Assembly: GCF_018398425.1 (NCBI RefSeq)
Contig: NZ_JADPMV010000001.1
Span: forward strand, 2,418,001-2,482,000
Source of the DNA: Pseudomonas lalucatii
GTDB taxonomy: Bacteria; Pseudomonadota; Gammaproteobacteria; Pseudomonadales; Pseudomonadaceae
DNA length: 64,000 nt
Reading direction: 5' to 3'
Shown: one piece after another, positions 41,639 through 52,004 of the stretch
How positions within the stretch are numbered: the stretch's first letter is position 1
How the letters are laid out: every line of letters begins with the position of its first letter
Notes under the pieces: model-generated
The model's input: only the letters and a program-made list of their open reading frames with translations
Databases searched by the model: none
What the model was told of the DNA's origin: nothing
Made by a program: the position numbers and the translations under genes

Positions 41639-43033
41639 ATGAGCACAGAGAAGACCAATCAATCCTGGGGCGGCCGCTTCAGCGAGCCCGTCGACGCCTT
41701 CGTCGCCCGCTTCACCGCCTCCGTCGAGTTCGACAAGCGCCTGTATCGCCACGACATCATGGGCTCCATCGCCCACGCGACCATGCTGGCCGAGGTCGGC
41801 GTGCTCAGCGACGCCGAGCGTGAGGCCATCGTCGATGGCCTGACCCAGATCCAGGGCGAGATCGAGGCCGGCCAGTTCGACTGGCGCGTCGACCTGGAAG
41901 ACGTGCACATGAACATCGAGGCCAAGCTCACCGAGCGCATCGGCGTCACCGGCAAGAAGCTGCACACCGGCCGTTCGCGCAACGACCAGGTGGCCACCGA
42001 CATCCGCCTGTGGCTGCGCGACGAGATCGACCTGATCCTCGCCGAGCTCACCCGCCTGCAGCAGGGCCTGCTGGAGCAGGCCGAGCGCGAGGCCGAGACC
42101 ATCATGCCCGGTTTCACCCACCTGCAGACCGCCCAGCCGGTGACCTTCGGCCATCACCTGCTGGCCTGGTTCGAGATGCTCAGCCGCGACTACGAGCGCC
42201 TGCTCGACTGCCGCAAGCGCACCAACCGCATGCCCCTGGGCTCGGCCGCGCTGGCCGGCACCACCTACCCGATCGACCGGCAGGTCAGCGCCCGCCTGCT
42301 GGGCTTCGACAGCGTCGGCGGCAACTCCCTGGACGGCGTCTCCGACCGCGACTTCGCCATCGAATTCTGCGCCGCCGCCAGCCTGGCGATGATGCACCTG
42401 TCGCGCTTCTCCGAGGAGCTGGTGCTGTGGACGTCCGCGCAGTTCCAGTTCATCGACCTGCCCGACCGCTTCTGCACCGGCAGCTCGATCATGCCGCAGA
42501 AGAAGAACCCGGACGTGCCGGAACTGGTGCGCGGCAAGACCGGCCGGGTGTTCGGTGCCCTCACCGGCCTGCTGACCCTGATGAAGGGCCAGCCGCTGGC
42601 CTACAACAAGGACAACCAGGAGGACAAGGAGCCGCTGTTCGACGCCGCCGACACCCTGCGCGACAGCCTGCGCGCCTTCGCCGACATGATCCCGGCGCTC
42701 AAGCCCAAGCACGCGATCATGCGCGAGGCGGCGCTGCGCGGCTTCTCCACCGCCACCGACCTGGCCGACTACCTGGTGCGCAAGGGCCTGCCCTTCCGCG
42801 ACTGCCACGAGATCGTCGGCCATGCGGTGAAGTACGGCGTCGACAACGGCAAGGACCTGGCCGAGATGAGCCTGGACGAGCTGCGCCAGTTCAGCGACCA
42901 GATCGAGCAGGACGTGTTCGCCGTGCTGACCCTAGAGGGTTCGGTGGGCGCCCGCGACCATATCGGCGGCACCGCGCCGAACCAGGTCCGCGCCGCGGTC
43001 AAGCGCGGCCAGGAACTGTTGGCCGCCCGCTAG
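41639..43033 (+). CDS. argH: argininosuccinate lyase
   Basis: Last step of arginine synthesis: splits argininosuccinate into arginine and fumarate. It is 464 residues, the family size. The fumarase/aspartase signature [12 protein letters not shown] is near residues 281-292; [14 protein letters not shown] near residue 110 and the [15 protein letters not shown] region are also present. The ATG at 41639 ([14 protein letters not shown]) is preferred; the longer frame upstream overlaps algZ. Divergent from algZ, with a promoter element at 41557-41565. Confidence 0.97.
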   Translation: MSTEKTNQSWGGRFSEPVDAFVARFTASVEFDKRLYRHDIMGSIAHATMLAEVGVLSDAEREAIVDGLTQIQGEIEAGQFDWRVDLEDVHMNIEAKLTERIGVTGKKLHTGRSRNDQVATDIRLWLRDEIDLILAELTRLQQGLLEQAEREAETIMPGFTHLQTAQPVTFGHHLLAWFEMLSRDYERLLDCRKRTNRMPLGSAALAGTTYPIDRQVSARLLGFDSVGGNSLDGVSDRDFAIEFCAAASLAMMHLSRFSEELVLWTSAQFQFIDLPDRFCTGSSIMPQKKNPDVPELVRGKTGRVFGALTGLLTLMKGQPLAYNKDNQEDKEPLFDAADTLRDSLRAFADMIPALKPKHAIMREAALRGFSTATDLADYLVRKGLPFRDCHEIVGHAVKYGVDNGKDLAEMSLDELRQFSDQIEQDVFAVLTLEGSVGARDHIGGTAPNQVRAAVKRGQELLAAR

Positions 43034-43099
43034 GCCTGCCTCATCGGCGGCGCCTGACGGCGCCGTCGCCACCTCCGCCTGCCTCGGACTGAACCGGCC

Positions 43100-43387
43100 A
43101 TGCACGAACACGACGACAACGATGACGAAGCCTTCGCCGAAACCGCACTGCTGCAGGCCATCGAGAACCAGATCGAGGCCGGCGAACCGTCCGCGGCCCT
43201 GGCCACGCTGAACAAGCTGACCCTGGTCGGCTACGAGCGCGAAGACATCGTGCAGATGATGGCGCTGGTATTGGCCCACGAGGTCAAGCGCATGCTCGCC
43301 GCGGACCGGCCGTTCGACAGCGCCGCCTATGAGCAAGCCTTGCGCGCGCTGCCCGAGCTGCCGGAAGATCCGCAAGCGCCGGCGTAA
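43100..43387 (+). CDS. conserved hypothetical acidic protein
   Basis: A 95-residue acidic protein, MHEHDDNDDEAFAETALLQAIENQIE, with a helical core (ALATLNKLTLVGYEREDIVQMMALVLAHEVKRML). No domain recognised; helical content suggests a small adaptor. It lies 66 nt after argH on the same strand and may be cotranscribed. I recall similar short proteins in other pseudomonads but no function. Confidence 0.75.
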   Translation: MHEHDDNDDEAFAETALLQAIENQIEAGEPSAALATLNKLTLVGYEREDIVQMMALVLAHEVKRMLAADRPFDSAAYEQALRALPELPEDPQAPA

Positions 43388-43537
43388 CGCCGACGCGCTA
43401 CGCTAGTCGTTGAAGCCAGCGCGCCGCCACGCGGCTCGCTACACTGCAGGCACCCGACGCGCCATCGGCCGCGGGGGCCACCCAACCGCCGGGCATCAGC
43501 CCGGCGCCGCGCAAGACAACAAGAAGCGGGAGCACCT

Positions 43538-43783
43538 ATGACCTTCACCCCTGATCTGGTCGCCGAACTGGAACTGCTTGCACTGTTCAACCTGGGCAAC
43601 ACCCAGGAAGGCCTCAAGGTTCACCATGTCGCCGCCCCCGAGGCCATCGCCGCGGCCAAGCGGCTGCACGACAAGGGCCTGGTCACTCAGACCGACGGCG
43701 GCTACCTGACCAGCCTCGGCCTGGAGGCCGCCGAGCATGCGCAATCGCTGCTGACCATCCTCAAGGTCAGCGAAACCGCCTGA
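43538..43783 (+). CDS. TIGR02647 family protein
   Basis: An 81-residue protein of the TIGR02647 family: FTPDLVAELELLALFNLGNTQEGLKVH, VAAPEAIAAAKRLHDKGLVTQTDGGYLTSLG. The second half looks like a winged-helix wing (KGLVTQTDGGYLT), suggesting possible nucleic-acid contact, but no function is known. Preceded by AAGCGGGAG. Between argH's partner and cyaA. Confidence 0.85.
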   Translation: MTFTPDLVAELELLALFNLGNTQEGLKVHHVAAPEAIAAAKRLHDKGLVTQTDGGYLTSLGLEAAEHAQSLLTILKVSETA

Positions 43784-43866
43784 GTCACCCCGCGAGCAAG
43801 CCGTCGCTCCTCAGCGAGCGACGGCGCACCGCAGCGCCACCGCCACGCCCTGCCCCGAGCCCCGAC

Positions 43867-46722
43867 ATGAGCCGTACCCAGGAAATCCGCCCGGACATCG
43901 ACGACGGCATCGACCGCAAGGTGCTGGGACAGTTGCGGGCGCGCTTCCTCAAGGTCAACGAGGGCCGCCTGCAGCGCGCCATGCAGGCGCTGTCGACACG
44001 CCAGCAGCTGGTGCTCAAGCTGTTGCCGCTGCTGTTCCACGTCAACCACCCGCTGCTGCCCGGCTATGTCTCGGGCCTGACCCCGGCCGGGCTGTCCGGT
44101 TTCGAGCCGGACGACGCACTGCTCGCCGAGGCCCAGCGCCTGACCCGCTCCTTCGCCTACAAGGCGCGCCGCGGCCCGGCGAGCCTGCCGCTTCACGGCC
44201 TGTTCCTGATGGGCAGCCTGGGCACCGTGGCCCAGGCCGAGCAGAGCGACATGGACCTGTGGGTGTGTCACGCGCCGGAACTCGGCGCCGAGGCGCTCGC
44301 CGAGCTGGCCAGGAAGTGCGAGCTGCTGGAAGCCTGGGCCGCGACCCAGGGCGCCGAGACGCATTTCTTTCTGGTCGACCCGAGCCGCTTCAGCAGCGGC
44401 GAACGCGAGGCCAAGCTGACCTCCGACGACTGCGGCACCACCCAGCACTACCTGCTGCTCGACGAGTTCTACCGCTCGGCGATCTGGCTGGCCGGGCGCA
44501 CGCCGCTCTGGTGGCTGGTGCCGGTGTACGAGGAGGCGCGCTACCACGACTACACCCGCACCCTGCTGAGCAAGCGCTTCATCCGCGCCGAGGAGGTGCT
44601 CGACCTCGGCCACCTGGCACGCATCCCGCCGGAGGAATTCATCGGCGCCGGCATGTGGCAGCTGTACAAGGGCATCGAGTCACCCTACAAGTCGGTGCTC
44701 AAGCTGCTGCTCACCGAGGTCTACGCCAGCGAGCACCCCGGGGTGGAGTGCCTGTCGCTGCGCTTCAAGCAGGCGGTCTACGCCAACCGCCTGGACCTCG
44801 ACGAGCTGGACCCCTATGTGCTGGTCTACCGGCGCCTGGAGGAGTACCTGACCGCGCGCGGCGAAGGCGAGCGCCTGGCCCTGGTGCGGCGCTGCCTGTA
44901 CCTGAAGGTCGGCAAGAAGCTCAGCCGCGCGCCGCGCGCCGCGGCCAAGAGCTGGCAGCGCCAGCTGCTGGAGCGCCTGACCGACGCCTGGCAGTGGGAC
45001 CAGCGCCAGCTGGCGGTGCTCGACAGCCGCAGCCAGTGGAAGGTCCGCCAGGTCAGCGCCGAGCGGCGCATGCTGGTCAACGAGCTGACCTACAGCTACC
45101 GCTTCCTCTCGCAGTTTGCCCGCCGCGAGCAGGCCGGCAGCTCGCTCAACCGCCGCGACCTCGGCGTGCTCGGCCGGCGCCTGTACGCCGCCTTCGAACG
45201 CAAGGCCGGCAAGGTCGAGTTCATCAACCCGGGCATCGCCCCGGACCTGGGCGAGGACATCCTGACCCTGGTGCACTGCCCGACGCCCGACGCCGCCGAG
45301 CAGCACCAGTGGGCCCTGTTTCGCGGCAGCCTCGGCGCCCAGGAATGGGCGGACTTCGCCCCGCTCAAGCGGGCCCGGGAGCTGATCGAGCTGCTCGCCT
45401 GGTGCCACCGCAACGGGGTGATCGACAGCGGTACCCGGCTGTCGCTGCACCCCGGCAGCAGCGACCTCAGCGAGCCCGAACTGGCCAACCTGCTGGTCAG
45501 CCTGCAGCAGACCCTGCCCCTGCCCCTGCCGGCGGTCGACGAGGCCGCGCTGCTGCGCGCCAGCGCCCCGAGCACGGTGCTGCTGCTGGTCAACGTCGGC
45601 CTCGACCCGCTGCGCCAGCACAGCCAGATGAACCTGCACATGACCAGCGAGCGCACCGATGCGCTGGGCTATTCCGGGGTCCGCGAGAACCTCATCCTGA
45701 CCCTCGACCAGGTCAGCCTGAACAGCTGGAACGAGCTGAGCGTCCACCGCTACGCCGGCCCCCACGCCCTGCTCGACTGCCTGCGCGGCCTGCTCAACAG
45801 CCTGCCGCCCGGCGCCGCCAAGCCCAGGCTGCAGGTCCGCTGCTTCTGCCGCAACCGCGCCGCGGCCATTGCCGAGCGGGTCGACGGCCTGCTGCACGAC
45901 ATCCTCGAGCACCTCGACGGCAGCCGGCGCAGTCGCTACCTGCTGCAGATCCAGCAGCACTACCACATGCTCGAACTGGTCCCCGGCCAGGCCCGCCACA
46001 CGGCCCTGCGCGACCTGCCCGCGCTGCTGGCCCACCTGGGAACGGCGCAAGCGGACTACAGCCCGCTGCACCTGGACCGCAATGCCCTGGAGGGCGAGGA
46101 CCTGGCGCTGATCCTGCCCCAGGCGCGCCCCGCCTGCATTCAGGTGTTCTACCGTCTGCACGAGCACGACGGCACAGCCGAACTGACCGTGCTCGACGAG
46201 CACAACGCGCTCTGGCGCCAGGCCCTGCCCTTCTACGACGAGCAGAGCCTGCTGACCCCGCTGCAACGCTTCCTGCACGCCTTCCTCTACCGGCGCGACG
46301 CCCTGCTGCCGCTGGACAGCCCGCTGCCCCAGGCGCCGCCGGAAATCCTCTACTACCAGGTGCTGCCGCCCGCACCGCACCGCGCCCGGCGCCTGGAGCG
46401 GCGGCCAGCGCCGAATTCGCCGGTCAGCCATCCCTTCTACGACGTCCAGGCGATCGTCGAGCCGGGCGCGGACAAGGGCACCAGCGTCACCCTGTACTGC
46501 AACCACCGCGAATTTTCCGAACTGGAATACCGCGGCGAGCTGTTCCGCGCCGTGGCCCGCCACATCCTCGCCCAACGCCGTGCCGGCGCACGCTACCCCT
46601 GCTACATCAGCGACCTGGACCTGTCCGCCGTGCTCGGCGACAGCCAGGCCCAGACGATTCACTACCTGCGCTACAAGACCGAGCTGGAAGCGGCGCTGAA
46701 CAGCGCCCTGGAACGGGCCTGA
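43867..46722 (+). CDS. cyaA: class I adenylate cyclase
   Basis: Makes cAMP from ATP for the CRP-like regulator Vfr in pseudomonads. It is 951 residues, larger than E. coli CyaA (848). The catalytic nucleotidyltransferase motif GSLGTVAQAEQSDMDLWV with the SDMD metal pair is near residues 116-133. The N-terminal domain (EGRLQRAMQALSTRQQLVLKLLPLLFHVNHPLLPGYVSG) is canonical. The C-terminal regulatory half is less conserved. It lies 83 nt after the TIGR02647 gene. Convergent with rnk. Confidence 0.96.
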   Translation: MSRTQEIRPDIDDGIDRKVLGQLRARFLKVNEGRLQRAMQALSTRQQLVLKLLPLLFHVNHPLLPGYVSGLTPAGLSGFEPDDALLAEAQRLTRSFAYKARRGPASLPLHGLFLMGSLGTVAQAEQSDMDLWVCHAPELGAEALAELARKCELLEAWAATQGAETHFFLVDPSRFSSGEREAKLTSDDCGTTQHYLLLDEFYRSAIWLAGRTPLWWLVPVYEEARYHDYTRTLLSKRFIRAEEVLDLGHLARIPPEEFIGAGMWQLYKGIESPYKSVLKLLLTEVYASEHPGVECLSLRFKQAVYANRLDLDELDPYVLVYRRLEEYLTARGEGERLALVRRCLYLKVGKKLSRAPRAAAKSWQRQLLERLTDAWQWDQRQLAVLDSRSQWKVRQVSAERRMLVNELTYSYRFLSQFARREQAGSSLNRRDLGVLGRRLYAAFERKAGKVEFINPGIAPDLGEDILTLVHCPTPDAAEQHQWALFRGSLGAQEWADFAPLKRARELIELLAWCHRNGVIDSGTRLSLHPGSSDLSEPELANLLVSLQQTLPLPLPAVDEAALLRASAPSTVLLLVNVGLDPLRQHSQMNLHMTSERTDALGYSGVRENLILTLDQVSLNSWNELSVHRYAGPHALLDCLRGLLNSLPPGAAKPRLQVRCFCRNRAAAIAERVDGLLHDILEHLDGSRRSRYLLQIQQHYHMLELVPGQARHTALRDLPALLAHLGTAQADYSPLHLDRNALEGEDLALILPQARPACIQVFYRLHEHDGTAELTVLDEHNALWRQALPFYDEQSLLTPLQRFLHAFLYRRDALLPLDSPLPQAPPEILYYQVLPPAPHRARRLERRPAPNSPVSHPFYDVQAIVEPGADKGTSVTLYCNHREFSELEYRGELFRAVARHILAQRRAGARYPCYISDLDLSAVLGDSQAQTIHYLRYKTELEAALNSALERA

Positions 46723-46790
46723 GCCTAGCCCTCCGGTTGTGCGCAGCGGCCTACGGCGCCTGGGGTGCGCGGCCGGGCTCCGGCCGCTAG

Positions 46791-47201
46791 CTAGGCGCGG
46801 TTGTACTCGCCGGCCGCCTCGGGCTGATACTCCACCGCCAGCAGGGCCAGCTTCAGCGGCTTGCCGCCGGGCCCCACCCAGTCGATGTGCTGGCCGACCG
46901 AGAGGCCGAGCAGGGCGCTGCCGACCGGGGCGAGGATCGATACCCGCCCCTCGCCCTTGGCATCCTGCGGGTAGACCAGGGTCAGGTGGTAGTCCTTGCC
47001 GCTGCCCTCCTCGCGGCAGTGCACCCGCGAGTTCATGGTCACCACCCCGGCCGGCACCTCGTCGTGGCCGACCACTTCGGCGCGATCCAGCTCGGCCTGC
47101 AGGGCCGCGGCGCCCGCGCCGAAGTCCTCCAGGCTGTCGAGCAGGCGCTCCAGGCGTTGCAGATCGAGGCGGGTGATGGTGATCGGCGGTGCGTTGCTCA
47201 T
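46791..47201 (-). CDS. rnk: nucleoside diphosphate kinase regulator Rnk
   Basis: Rnk/GreA-GreB family protein, 136 residues. An N-terminal short coiled coil (LDLQRLERLLDSLEDFGAG) is followed by a GreA/B-type C-terminal domain (DYHLTLVYPQDA, VSILAPVGSALLGLSVGQHIDW). Rnk binds RNA polymerase secondary channel and affects NDP-kinase levels and alginate production. It lies 35 nt downstream of the terminator of the next minus-strand gene and is convergent with cyaA. Confidence 0.92.
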   Translation of the reverse strand: MSNAPPITITRLDLQRLERLLDSLEDFGAGAAALQAELDRAEVVGHDEVPAGVVTMNSRVHCREEGSGKDYHLTLVYPQDAKGEGRVSILAPVGSALLGLSVGQHIDWVGPGGKPLKLALLAVEYQPEAAGEYNRA

Positions 47202-47230
47202 GGGGCTGCGGGTCTCCTTAGCGGGAGGCT

Positions 47231-47266
47231 AGAAAAGCAAAACCCCACCGGGACGGCGGGGTTTTG
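47231..47266 (-). terminator. terminator of the cyaY-DUF1289 transcript
   Basis: Minus-strand GCAAAACCCCGCC pairs with GGTGGGGTTTTGC (one G-U), 4-nt loop, followed by TTTTCT. It lies 55 nt after the DUF1289 stop and upstream of rnk. Confidence 0.85.
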
Positions 47267-47320
47267 CGAGCGATTCCGGCCGACCCTAGCACAGCCATTC
47301 AAATAAACAAGACCGCCCGG

Positions 47321-47488
47321 TCAGCGCCGCCCTTGCAGGCGCGCCTGGGCCTCATGGCAGATCAGCCGGCGGCGCGCCTGGTCGGCGGCGCCCCACTCGC
47401 GGATCTCCGCCAGCAGCCGGCCGCAGCCCAGGCACATGTCGCGCTCGTCCAGGCAGCATTGGCGCCGGCACGGCGAGGCGACCGGCAC
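47321..47488 (-). CDS. DUF1289 domain-containing protein
   Basis: A short cysteine-rich protein: PVASPCRRQCCLDERDMCLGCGRLLAEIREW, the DUF1289 pattern CxxxC...CxGC, which suggests a metal site. From the GTG at 47488 it is 55 residues; a TTG at 47521 would extend it by 11 residues and overlap cyaY. I chose the GTG because the family begins just before SPC and because it avoids the overlap. It follows cyaY by 13 nt and shares its terminator. Confidence 0.8.
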   Translation of the reverse strand: MPVASPCRRQCCLDERDMCLGCGRLLAEIREWGAADQARRRLICHEAQARLQGRR

Positions 47489-47501
47489 GAGGGGCTGACC
47501 C

Positions 47502-47834
47502 TCAGAGCTCGTCGAACTCAAGATCGGCGCCTGCCTGGTCGAGGGTGATACGCGCGAGCATCTCGCCGAGCTGCTCGTCGCTGCTGTCGCAGATCCAGCG
47601 CTCGCTGGCCGCGTCGTAGTCGAAGTGGAAACCGCCGGAGCGCGCCGCGACCCACAGCTGACGAATCGGCTCCTGGCGGCTGAGGATCAGCTGGCTGCCG
47701 TTCTCGAAACGCACGGTCAGCACCCCGCCGGAGTTCTCCAGGTCCAGGTCCAGGTCGCTGTCGTCGAAGATATCTTCCACGGCCTGTTGTGCGGCATCGA
47801 CCAGGTCGTGAAAACGGGCTTCGGTCAAACTCAT
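47502..47834 (-). CDS. cyaY: iron donor protein CyaY (frataxin homologue)
   Basis: Bacterial frataxin, 110 residues, a regulator and iron donor for iron-sulfur cluster assembly. The acidic ridge is visible at the N-terminus (EDIFDDSDLDLDLEN) and the beta-sheet core shows GGVLTVRFENGSQLILSRQEPIRQLWVAARSGGFHFDYD. The ATG at 47834 with GAGGA upstream is used; longer frames upstream are non-coding. Divergent from lptM; the 302-nt gap 47835-48136 contains the lptM promoter and nothing else I recognise. Confidence 0.95.
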   Translation of the reverse strand: MSLTEARFHDLVDAAQQAVEDIFDDSDLDLDLENSGGVLTVRFENGSQLILSRQEPIRQLWVAARSGGFHFDYDAASERWICDSSDEQLGEMLARITLDQAGADLEFDEL

Positions 47835-48073
47835 TGCGGGTGTCCTCGAAAGATTCAGGCCCATCGGAAAAGGGGCCGGCAACGCCGGCCGCGGCGCGGG
47901 CGGCGCTCGCCGGGGGGCGCAGATAATGCAGCACTGCCGCCGGCGTGTCTCGCCCGGCACGTGGCTAAAGGATAAACCGTCGGCGCGCGAACGCCTCCCA
48001 AACGCCGCCGCCCAGCACCCCGCCGCCCCCGGCGGATAGCGGCAAAGCCCCGCCCGACGGGACTCCCGGCGCA

Positions 48074-48102
48074 TAGGCAAGGCCTCGGGGGGCCGGTATA
48101 CT
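48074..48102 (+). promoter_or_regulatory. sigma70 promoter of lptM-lysA
   Basis: TAGGCA (-35, 4 of 6) and TATACT (-10) separated by 17 nt; start about 28 nt before the lptM ATG at 48137. Confidence 0.6.
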
Positions 48103-48136
48103 CCGGCGCAATCATGCTTTTTACAAGGATTGCCCC

Positions 48137-48262
48137 ATGAAGCGGCTGCTTACTGCCTGCATCGCGCTCGTCGCCGTCTCCGCCCTGCTCTCCGGCTGCG
48201 GCCAGAAAGGCCCGCTGTACCTGCCGGACGACAGCCCGTCCACCGCCGAACACAGCGAATAA
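48137..48262 (+). CDS. lptM: LPS-assembly lipoprotein LptM (LppL/YifL)
   Basis: A 41-residue lipoprotein: KR, hydrophobic stretch, lipobox LSGC with C21, then the characteristic GQKGPLYLPDD. YifL/LptM binds the LptD/E translocon in E. coli; in P. aeruginosa the protein at this place is called LppL. It precedes lysA by 9 nt, so it is first in the lptM-lysA-dapF operon, the same order as in E. coli relatives. It has ACAAGGA upstream as ribosome binding site. Confidence 0.92.
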   Translation: MKRLLTACIALVAVSALLSGCGQKGPLYLPDDSPSTAEHSE

Positions 48263-48271
48263 GGACGGTCC

Positions 48272-49519
48272 ATGAACGCCTTCAACTACCGCGACGGCGC
48301 GCTGTTCGCGGAGGGCGTGGCCTTGTCCGCCATCGCCCAACGCTTCGGCACGCCCACCTACGTCTACTCGCGCACGCACATCGAGGCGCAGTACCACGCC
48401 TACGCCGACGCCCTGGCCGGCATGCCGCACCTGGTCTGCTTCGCCGTCAAGGCCAACTCCAATATCGGCGTGCTCAATGTCCTGGCGCGCCTCGGCGCGG
48501 GCTTCGACATCGTCTCCCGCGGCGAGCTGGAGCGGGTCCTGGCCGCCGGCGGCGAACCCGCCAAGATCGTCTTTTCCGGGGTCGGCAAGAGCCGCGACGA
48601 CATGCGCCGCGCCCTCGAGGTCGGCGTGCACTGCTTCAACGTCGAGTCCACCGACGAGCTGGAGCGCCTGCAGCAGGTGGCCGCCGAGCTGGGCGTGAAG
48701 GCGCCGGTATCCTTGCGGGTCAACCCGGACGTGGATGCCGGCACCCACCCCTACATCTCCACCGGCCTGAAGGAAAACAAGTTCGGCATCGCCATCGCCG
48801 ATGCCGAGGCGGTGTACGCCCGCGCCGCCGCGCTGCCCAACCTGGCGGTGATCGGCGTCGACTGCCATATCGGCTCCCAGCTGACCACGCTGCCGCCCTT
48901 CCTCGACGCCCTCGAGCGCCTGCTGGCGCTGATCGACCGCCTGGCCGAGCGCGGCATCGCGCTCAAGCACCTGGACCTGGGCGGCGGCCTCGGCGTGCAG
49001 TACCGCGACGAGCAGCCGCCGCTGGCCGGCGACTACATCCGGGCCGTGCGCCAGCGCCTGGCCGGCCGTGACCTGGCCCTGGTGTTCGAGCCGGGCCGCT
49101 CCATCGTCGCCAATGCCGGCGTGCTGCTGACCCGCGTCGAATACCTCAAGCACACCGAGCACAAGGACTTCGCCATCGTCGATGCGGCGATGAACGACCT
49201 GATCCGCCCGGCCCTGTACCAGGCCTGGATGGACGTGCAGGCCGTGCAACCGCGCGACGGCGCCACCCGCCACTACGACATAGTCGGGCCGATCTGCGAG
49301 ACCGGCGACTTCCTGGCCAAGGAGCGCGAATTGGCATTGGCCGAGGGCGACCTGCTGGCGGTGCGTTCGGCCGGCGCCTACGGCTTCGTCATGAGCTCCA
49401 ACTACAACACTCGCGGCCGCGCCGCCGAGGTGATGGTGGATGGCGAGCAGGCCTTCGAGGTGCGCCGCCGGGAAACCCTCGACGAACTCTTCGCGGGCGA
49501 AAGCCGCCTGCCGGAGTGA
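48272..49519 (+). CDS. lysA: diaminopimelate decarboxylase
   Basis: Last step of lysine synthesis: PLP-dependent decarboxylation of meso-diaminopimelate. It is 415 residues. The PLP-binding lysine is K60 in [12 protein letters not shown]; other signatures are [23 protein letters not shown] and [16 protein letters not shown]. It is 9 nt after lptM. dapF follows 5 nt later; a longer dapF start would overlap it by 4 nt. Confidence 0.97.
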   Translation: MNAFNYRDGALFAEGVALSAIAQRFGTPTYVYSRTHIEAQYHAYADALAGMPHLVCFAVKANSNIGVLNVLARLGAGFDIVSRGELERVLAAGGEPAKIVFSGVGKSRDDMRRALEVGVHCFNVESTDELERLQQVAAELGVKAPVSLRVNPDVDAGTHPYISTGLKENKFGIAIADAEAVYARAAALPNLAVIGVDCHIGSQLTTLPPFLDALERLLALIDRLAERGIALKHLDLGGGLGVQYRDEQPPLAGDYIRAVRQRLAGRDLALVFEPGRSIVANAGVLLTRVEYLKHTEHKDFAIVDAAMNDLIRPALYQAWMDVQAVQPRDGATRHYDIVGPICETGDFLAKERELALAEGDLLAVRSAGAYGFVMSSNYNTRGRAAEVMVDGEQAFEVRRRETLDELFAGESRLPE

Positions 49520-49524
49520 CCTCG

Positions 49525-50355
49525 ATGCTATTGCGCTTTACCAAGATGCACGGCCTGGGCAACGACTTCATGGTCCTCGACCTGGTCAGCCAGCACGCCC
49601 ACATCCAGCCGAAGAACGCCAAGCAGTGGGGCGACCGCCACACCGGCGTCGGCTTCGACCAGCTGCTGATCGTCGAGCCGCCGAGCAACCCGGACGTCGA
49701 CTTCCGCTACCGCATCTTCAACGCCGACGGCTCCGAGGTGGAGCAGTGCGGCAACGGCGCCCGCTGCTTCGCCCGCTTCGTGCTGGACAAGCGCCTGACG
49801 GTGAAGAAGCAGATCCGCGTCGAGACCAAGGGCGGCATCATCGAGCTGGACGTGCGCAACGACGGCCAGGTGCGGGTCAACATGGGCCCGCCGCGCCTGG
49901 CGCCGGCGCAGATCCCCTTCCAGGCGGACTACGAGGCGCTGAGCTACCCGGTGCAGGTGGACGGCCAGAGCGTCGAGCTGGCCGCCGTCTCCATGGGCAA
50001 CCCCCACGCGGTGCTGCGCGTCGACAGCGTCGACCACGCGCCGGTGCACGAACTGGGGCCGAAACTGGAACACCACCCGCGCTTCCCGCAACGGGTCAAT
50101 GTCGGCTTCCTCCAGGTCATCGACCGCCAGCGCGCACGTCTGCGCGTGTGGGAACGCGGCGCCGGCGAGACCCAGGCCTGCGGCACCGGCGCCTGCGCCG
50201 CGGCGGTGGCGGCGATTCGCCAGGGCTGGATGGACTCGCCGGTGCAGCTGGAGCTGCCGGGCGGCCGCCTGACCATCGAGTGGGCAGGCGCGGACCAGCC
50301 CGTTATGATGACCGGACCCGCCGTGCGCGTGTTCGAAGGACAGGTTCGCCTATGA
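49525..50355 (+). CDS. dapF: diaminopimelate epimerase
   Basis: PLP-independent racemase that converts LL-diaminopimelate to the meso form. It is 276 residues, the same as P. aeruginosa DapF. The catalytic cysteines are C75 in [11 protein letters not shown] and C219 in [11 protein letters not shown]. The ATG at 49525 is preferred over a GTG at 49516, because the family begins [17 protein letters not shown] and GGAG lies 8 nt upstream. Its stop overlaps the next start (ATGA). Confidence 0.97.
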   Translation: MLLRFTKMHGLGNDFMVLDLVSQHAHIQPKNAKQWGDRHTGVGFDQLLIVEPPSNPDVDFRYRIFNADGSEVEQCGNGARCFARFVLDKRLTVKKQIRVETKGGIIELDVRNDGQVRVNMGPPRLAPAQIPFQADYEALSYPVQVDGQSVELAAVSMGNPHAVLRVDSVDHAPVHELGPKLEHHPRFPQRVNVGFLQVIDRQRARLRVWERGAGETQACGTGACAAAVAAIRQGWMDSPVQLELPGGRLTIEWAGADQPVMMTGPAVRVFEGQVRL

Positions 50356-51050
50356 CCGACCAGCAGGATTCGCCCAAGCCCCTCGACTCGGAGACGGTCG
50401 CCGCCTACCTGCGCCTGCATCCGGAGTTCTTCATCGACCACGACGAGCTGATCCCCGAGCTGCGCATCCCGCACCAGCGCGGCGACACCGTGTCGCTGGT
50501 CGAGCGCCAGGTGAAGCTGCTGCGCGAGCGCAACATCGAGATGCGCCACCGCCTGTCGCAGCTGATGGACGTGGCCCGGGAGAACGACCGGCTGTTCGAC
50601 AAGACCCGCCGCCTGGTGCTCGACCTGCTCGACGCGGCCAGCCTGGAAGAGGTGGTCGGCGCCGTGGAGGACAGCCTGCGCCACGAGTTCCAGGTGCCCT
50701 TCGTCAGCCTGATCCTGTTCAGCGAAACGCCGCTGCCGGTCGGCCGCTCGGTCAGCAGCGCCGAGGCGCACCAGGCCATCGGCGGCCTGCTGGCCGGCGG
50801 CAAGACCATCAGCGGCGTGCTGCGCAAGCACGAGCTGGCCTTCCTGTTCGGCGCCGGCGAGGCCGAGCAGGTCGGCTCGGCCGCCGTGGTCGCCCTGTCG
50901 CACCAGGGCCTGCACGGCGTCCTGGCCATCGGCAGCGCCGACCCGCAGCACTACAAGAGCTCACTCGGCACCCTGTTCCTCGGCTATGTCGCCGAGGTCC
51001 TGGCCCGCGTGCTGCCGCGCTTCGCCACGCCGCTGCGCTCGGTGCGCTGA
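50352..51050 (+). CDS. DUF484 family protein
   Basis: A 232-residue DUF484 protein with a GAF-like fold. An N-terminal helical part ([30 protein letters not shown]) is followed by a coiled coil ([23 protein letters not shown]) and the GAF core. It sits between dapF and xerC in the same order as E. coli yigA, whose role is unknown. Its ATG overlaps the dapF stop by 4 nt. Confidence 0.9.
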   Translation: MTDQQDSPKPLDSETVAAYLRLHPEFFIDHDELIPELRIPHQRGDTVSLVERQVKLLRERNIEMRHRLSQLMDVARENDRLFDKTRRLVLDLLDAASLEEVVGAVEDSLRHEFQVPFVSLILFSETPLPVGRSVSSAEAHQAIGGLLAGGKTISGVLRKHELAFLFGAGEAEQVGSAAVVALSHQGLHGVLAIGSADPQHYKSSLGTLFLGYVAEVLARVLPRFATPLRSVR

Positions 51051-51107
51051 AGCCTGCCGAGTCCGCCGGATCGCCAGGTCCGGCATCGACTTCCCGCCGG
51101 AGTCACC

Positions 51108-52004
51108 ATGCAGAGCCACCTCGACGCCTACCTCGAACACCTGCGCAGCGAGCGTCAGGTGTCCGCGCACACCCTGGACGGCTATCGCCGCGACCTGGGC
51201 AAGCTGCTGGCCTACTGCGAGGCGCAGCGGCTGTCCGCCTGGACCGCGCTGGACACCGGCCAGCTGCGCCGCCTGGTGGCCAGGCTGCACCAGCAGGGCC
51301 AGTCCGGGCGCAGCCTGGCGCGCCTGCTCTCGGCGGTGCGCGGCCTCTATCGCTACCTGATCCGCGAGGGGCTGGCCCAGCACGACCCGGCCAGCGGCCT
51401 GAGCCCGCCGAAGGGCGAGCGCCGCCTGCCCCGGGCCCTGGATGCCGATCGCGCCGCGCAACTGCTCGACGGCGCGGTGGAGGACGACTTCCTCGCCCGC
51501 CGCGACCAGGCCATGCTCGAGCTGTTCTACTCCTCCGGCCTGCGCCTGGCGGAACTGGTGGGTCTCGACCTCGACGGCCTCGACCTACCCGCCGGCCTGG
51601 TGCGGGTGCGCGGCAAGGGCAACAAGACCCGCGAGCTGCCGGTCGGACGCCTGGCCCGCCAGGCACTGGAAGCCTGGCTACCCCTGCGCGCCCTGGCCAG
51701 ACCGGCGGACGGCGCGGTGTTCATCGGCCAGCAGGGGCGGCGTCTCGGCCCGCGGGCGGTCCAGTTGCGGGTGCGCCAGGCCGGCGTGCGCGAACTGGGC
51801 CAGCACCTGCACCCGCACATGCTGCGCCACTCCTTCGCCAGCCATATGCTGGAGTCGTCCCAGGACCTGCGGGCCGTGCAGGAACTGCTCGGCCACGCCG
51901 ACATCGCCACCACCCAGGTCTACACCCACCTGGACTTCCAACACCTGGCCACGGTGTATGACCGTGCCCACCCTCGGGCCAAACGCAAAGGCACTCCGGA
52001 ATGA
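51108..52004 (+). CDS. xerC: site-specific tyrosine recombinase XerC
   Basis: Works with XerD at dif to resolve chromosome dimers; originally called sss in P. aeruginosa. It is 298 residues, the E. coli size. The N-terminal SAM-like domain ([26 protein letters not shown]) and catalytic core are present: RLAELVGL (first Arg, near residue 147), [12 protein letters not shown] (His-Arg near 241-244), [15 protein letters not shown] (His and the nucleophilic Tyr near 275). It is in the operon lptM-lysA-dapF-DUF484-xerC-HAD; the next start overlaps by 4 nt. Confidence 0.97.
   Translation: MQSHLDAYLEHLRSERQVSAHTLDGYRRDLGKLLAYCEAQRLSAWTALDTGQLRRLVARLHQQGQSGRSLARLLSAVRGLYRYLIREGLAQHDPASGLSPPKGERRLPRALDADRAAQLLDGAVEDDFLARRDQAMLELFYSSGLRLAELVGLDLDGLDLPAGLVRVRGKGNKTRELPVGRLARQALEAWLPLRALARPADGAVFIGQQGRRLGPRAVQLRVRQAGVRELGQHLHPHMLRHSFASHMLESSQDLRAVQELLGHADIATTQVYTHLDFQHLATVYDRAHPRAKRKGTPE

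Noticed and set aside
44680..46662. A 660-codon minus-strand open frame opposite cyaA
   Set aside because: Antisense of adenylate cyclase, with glutamine- and alanine-rich composition typical of a shadow frame.
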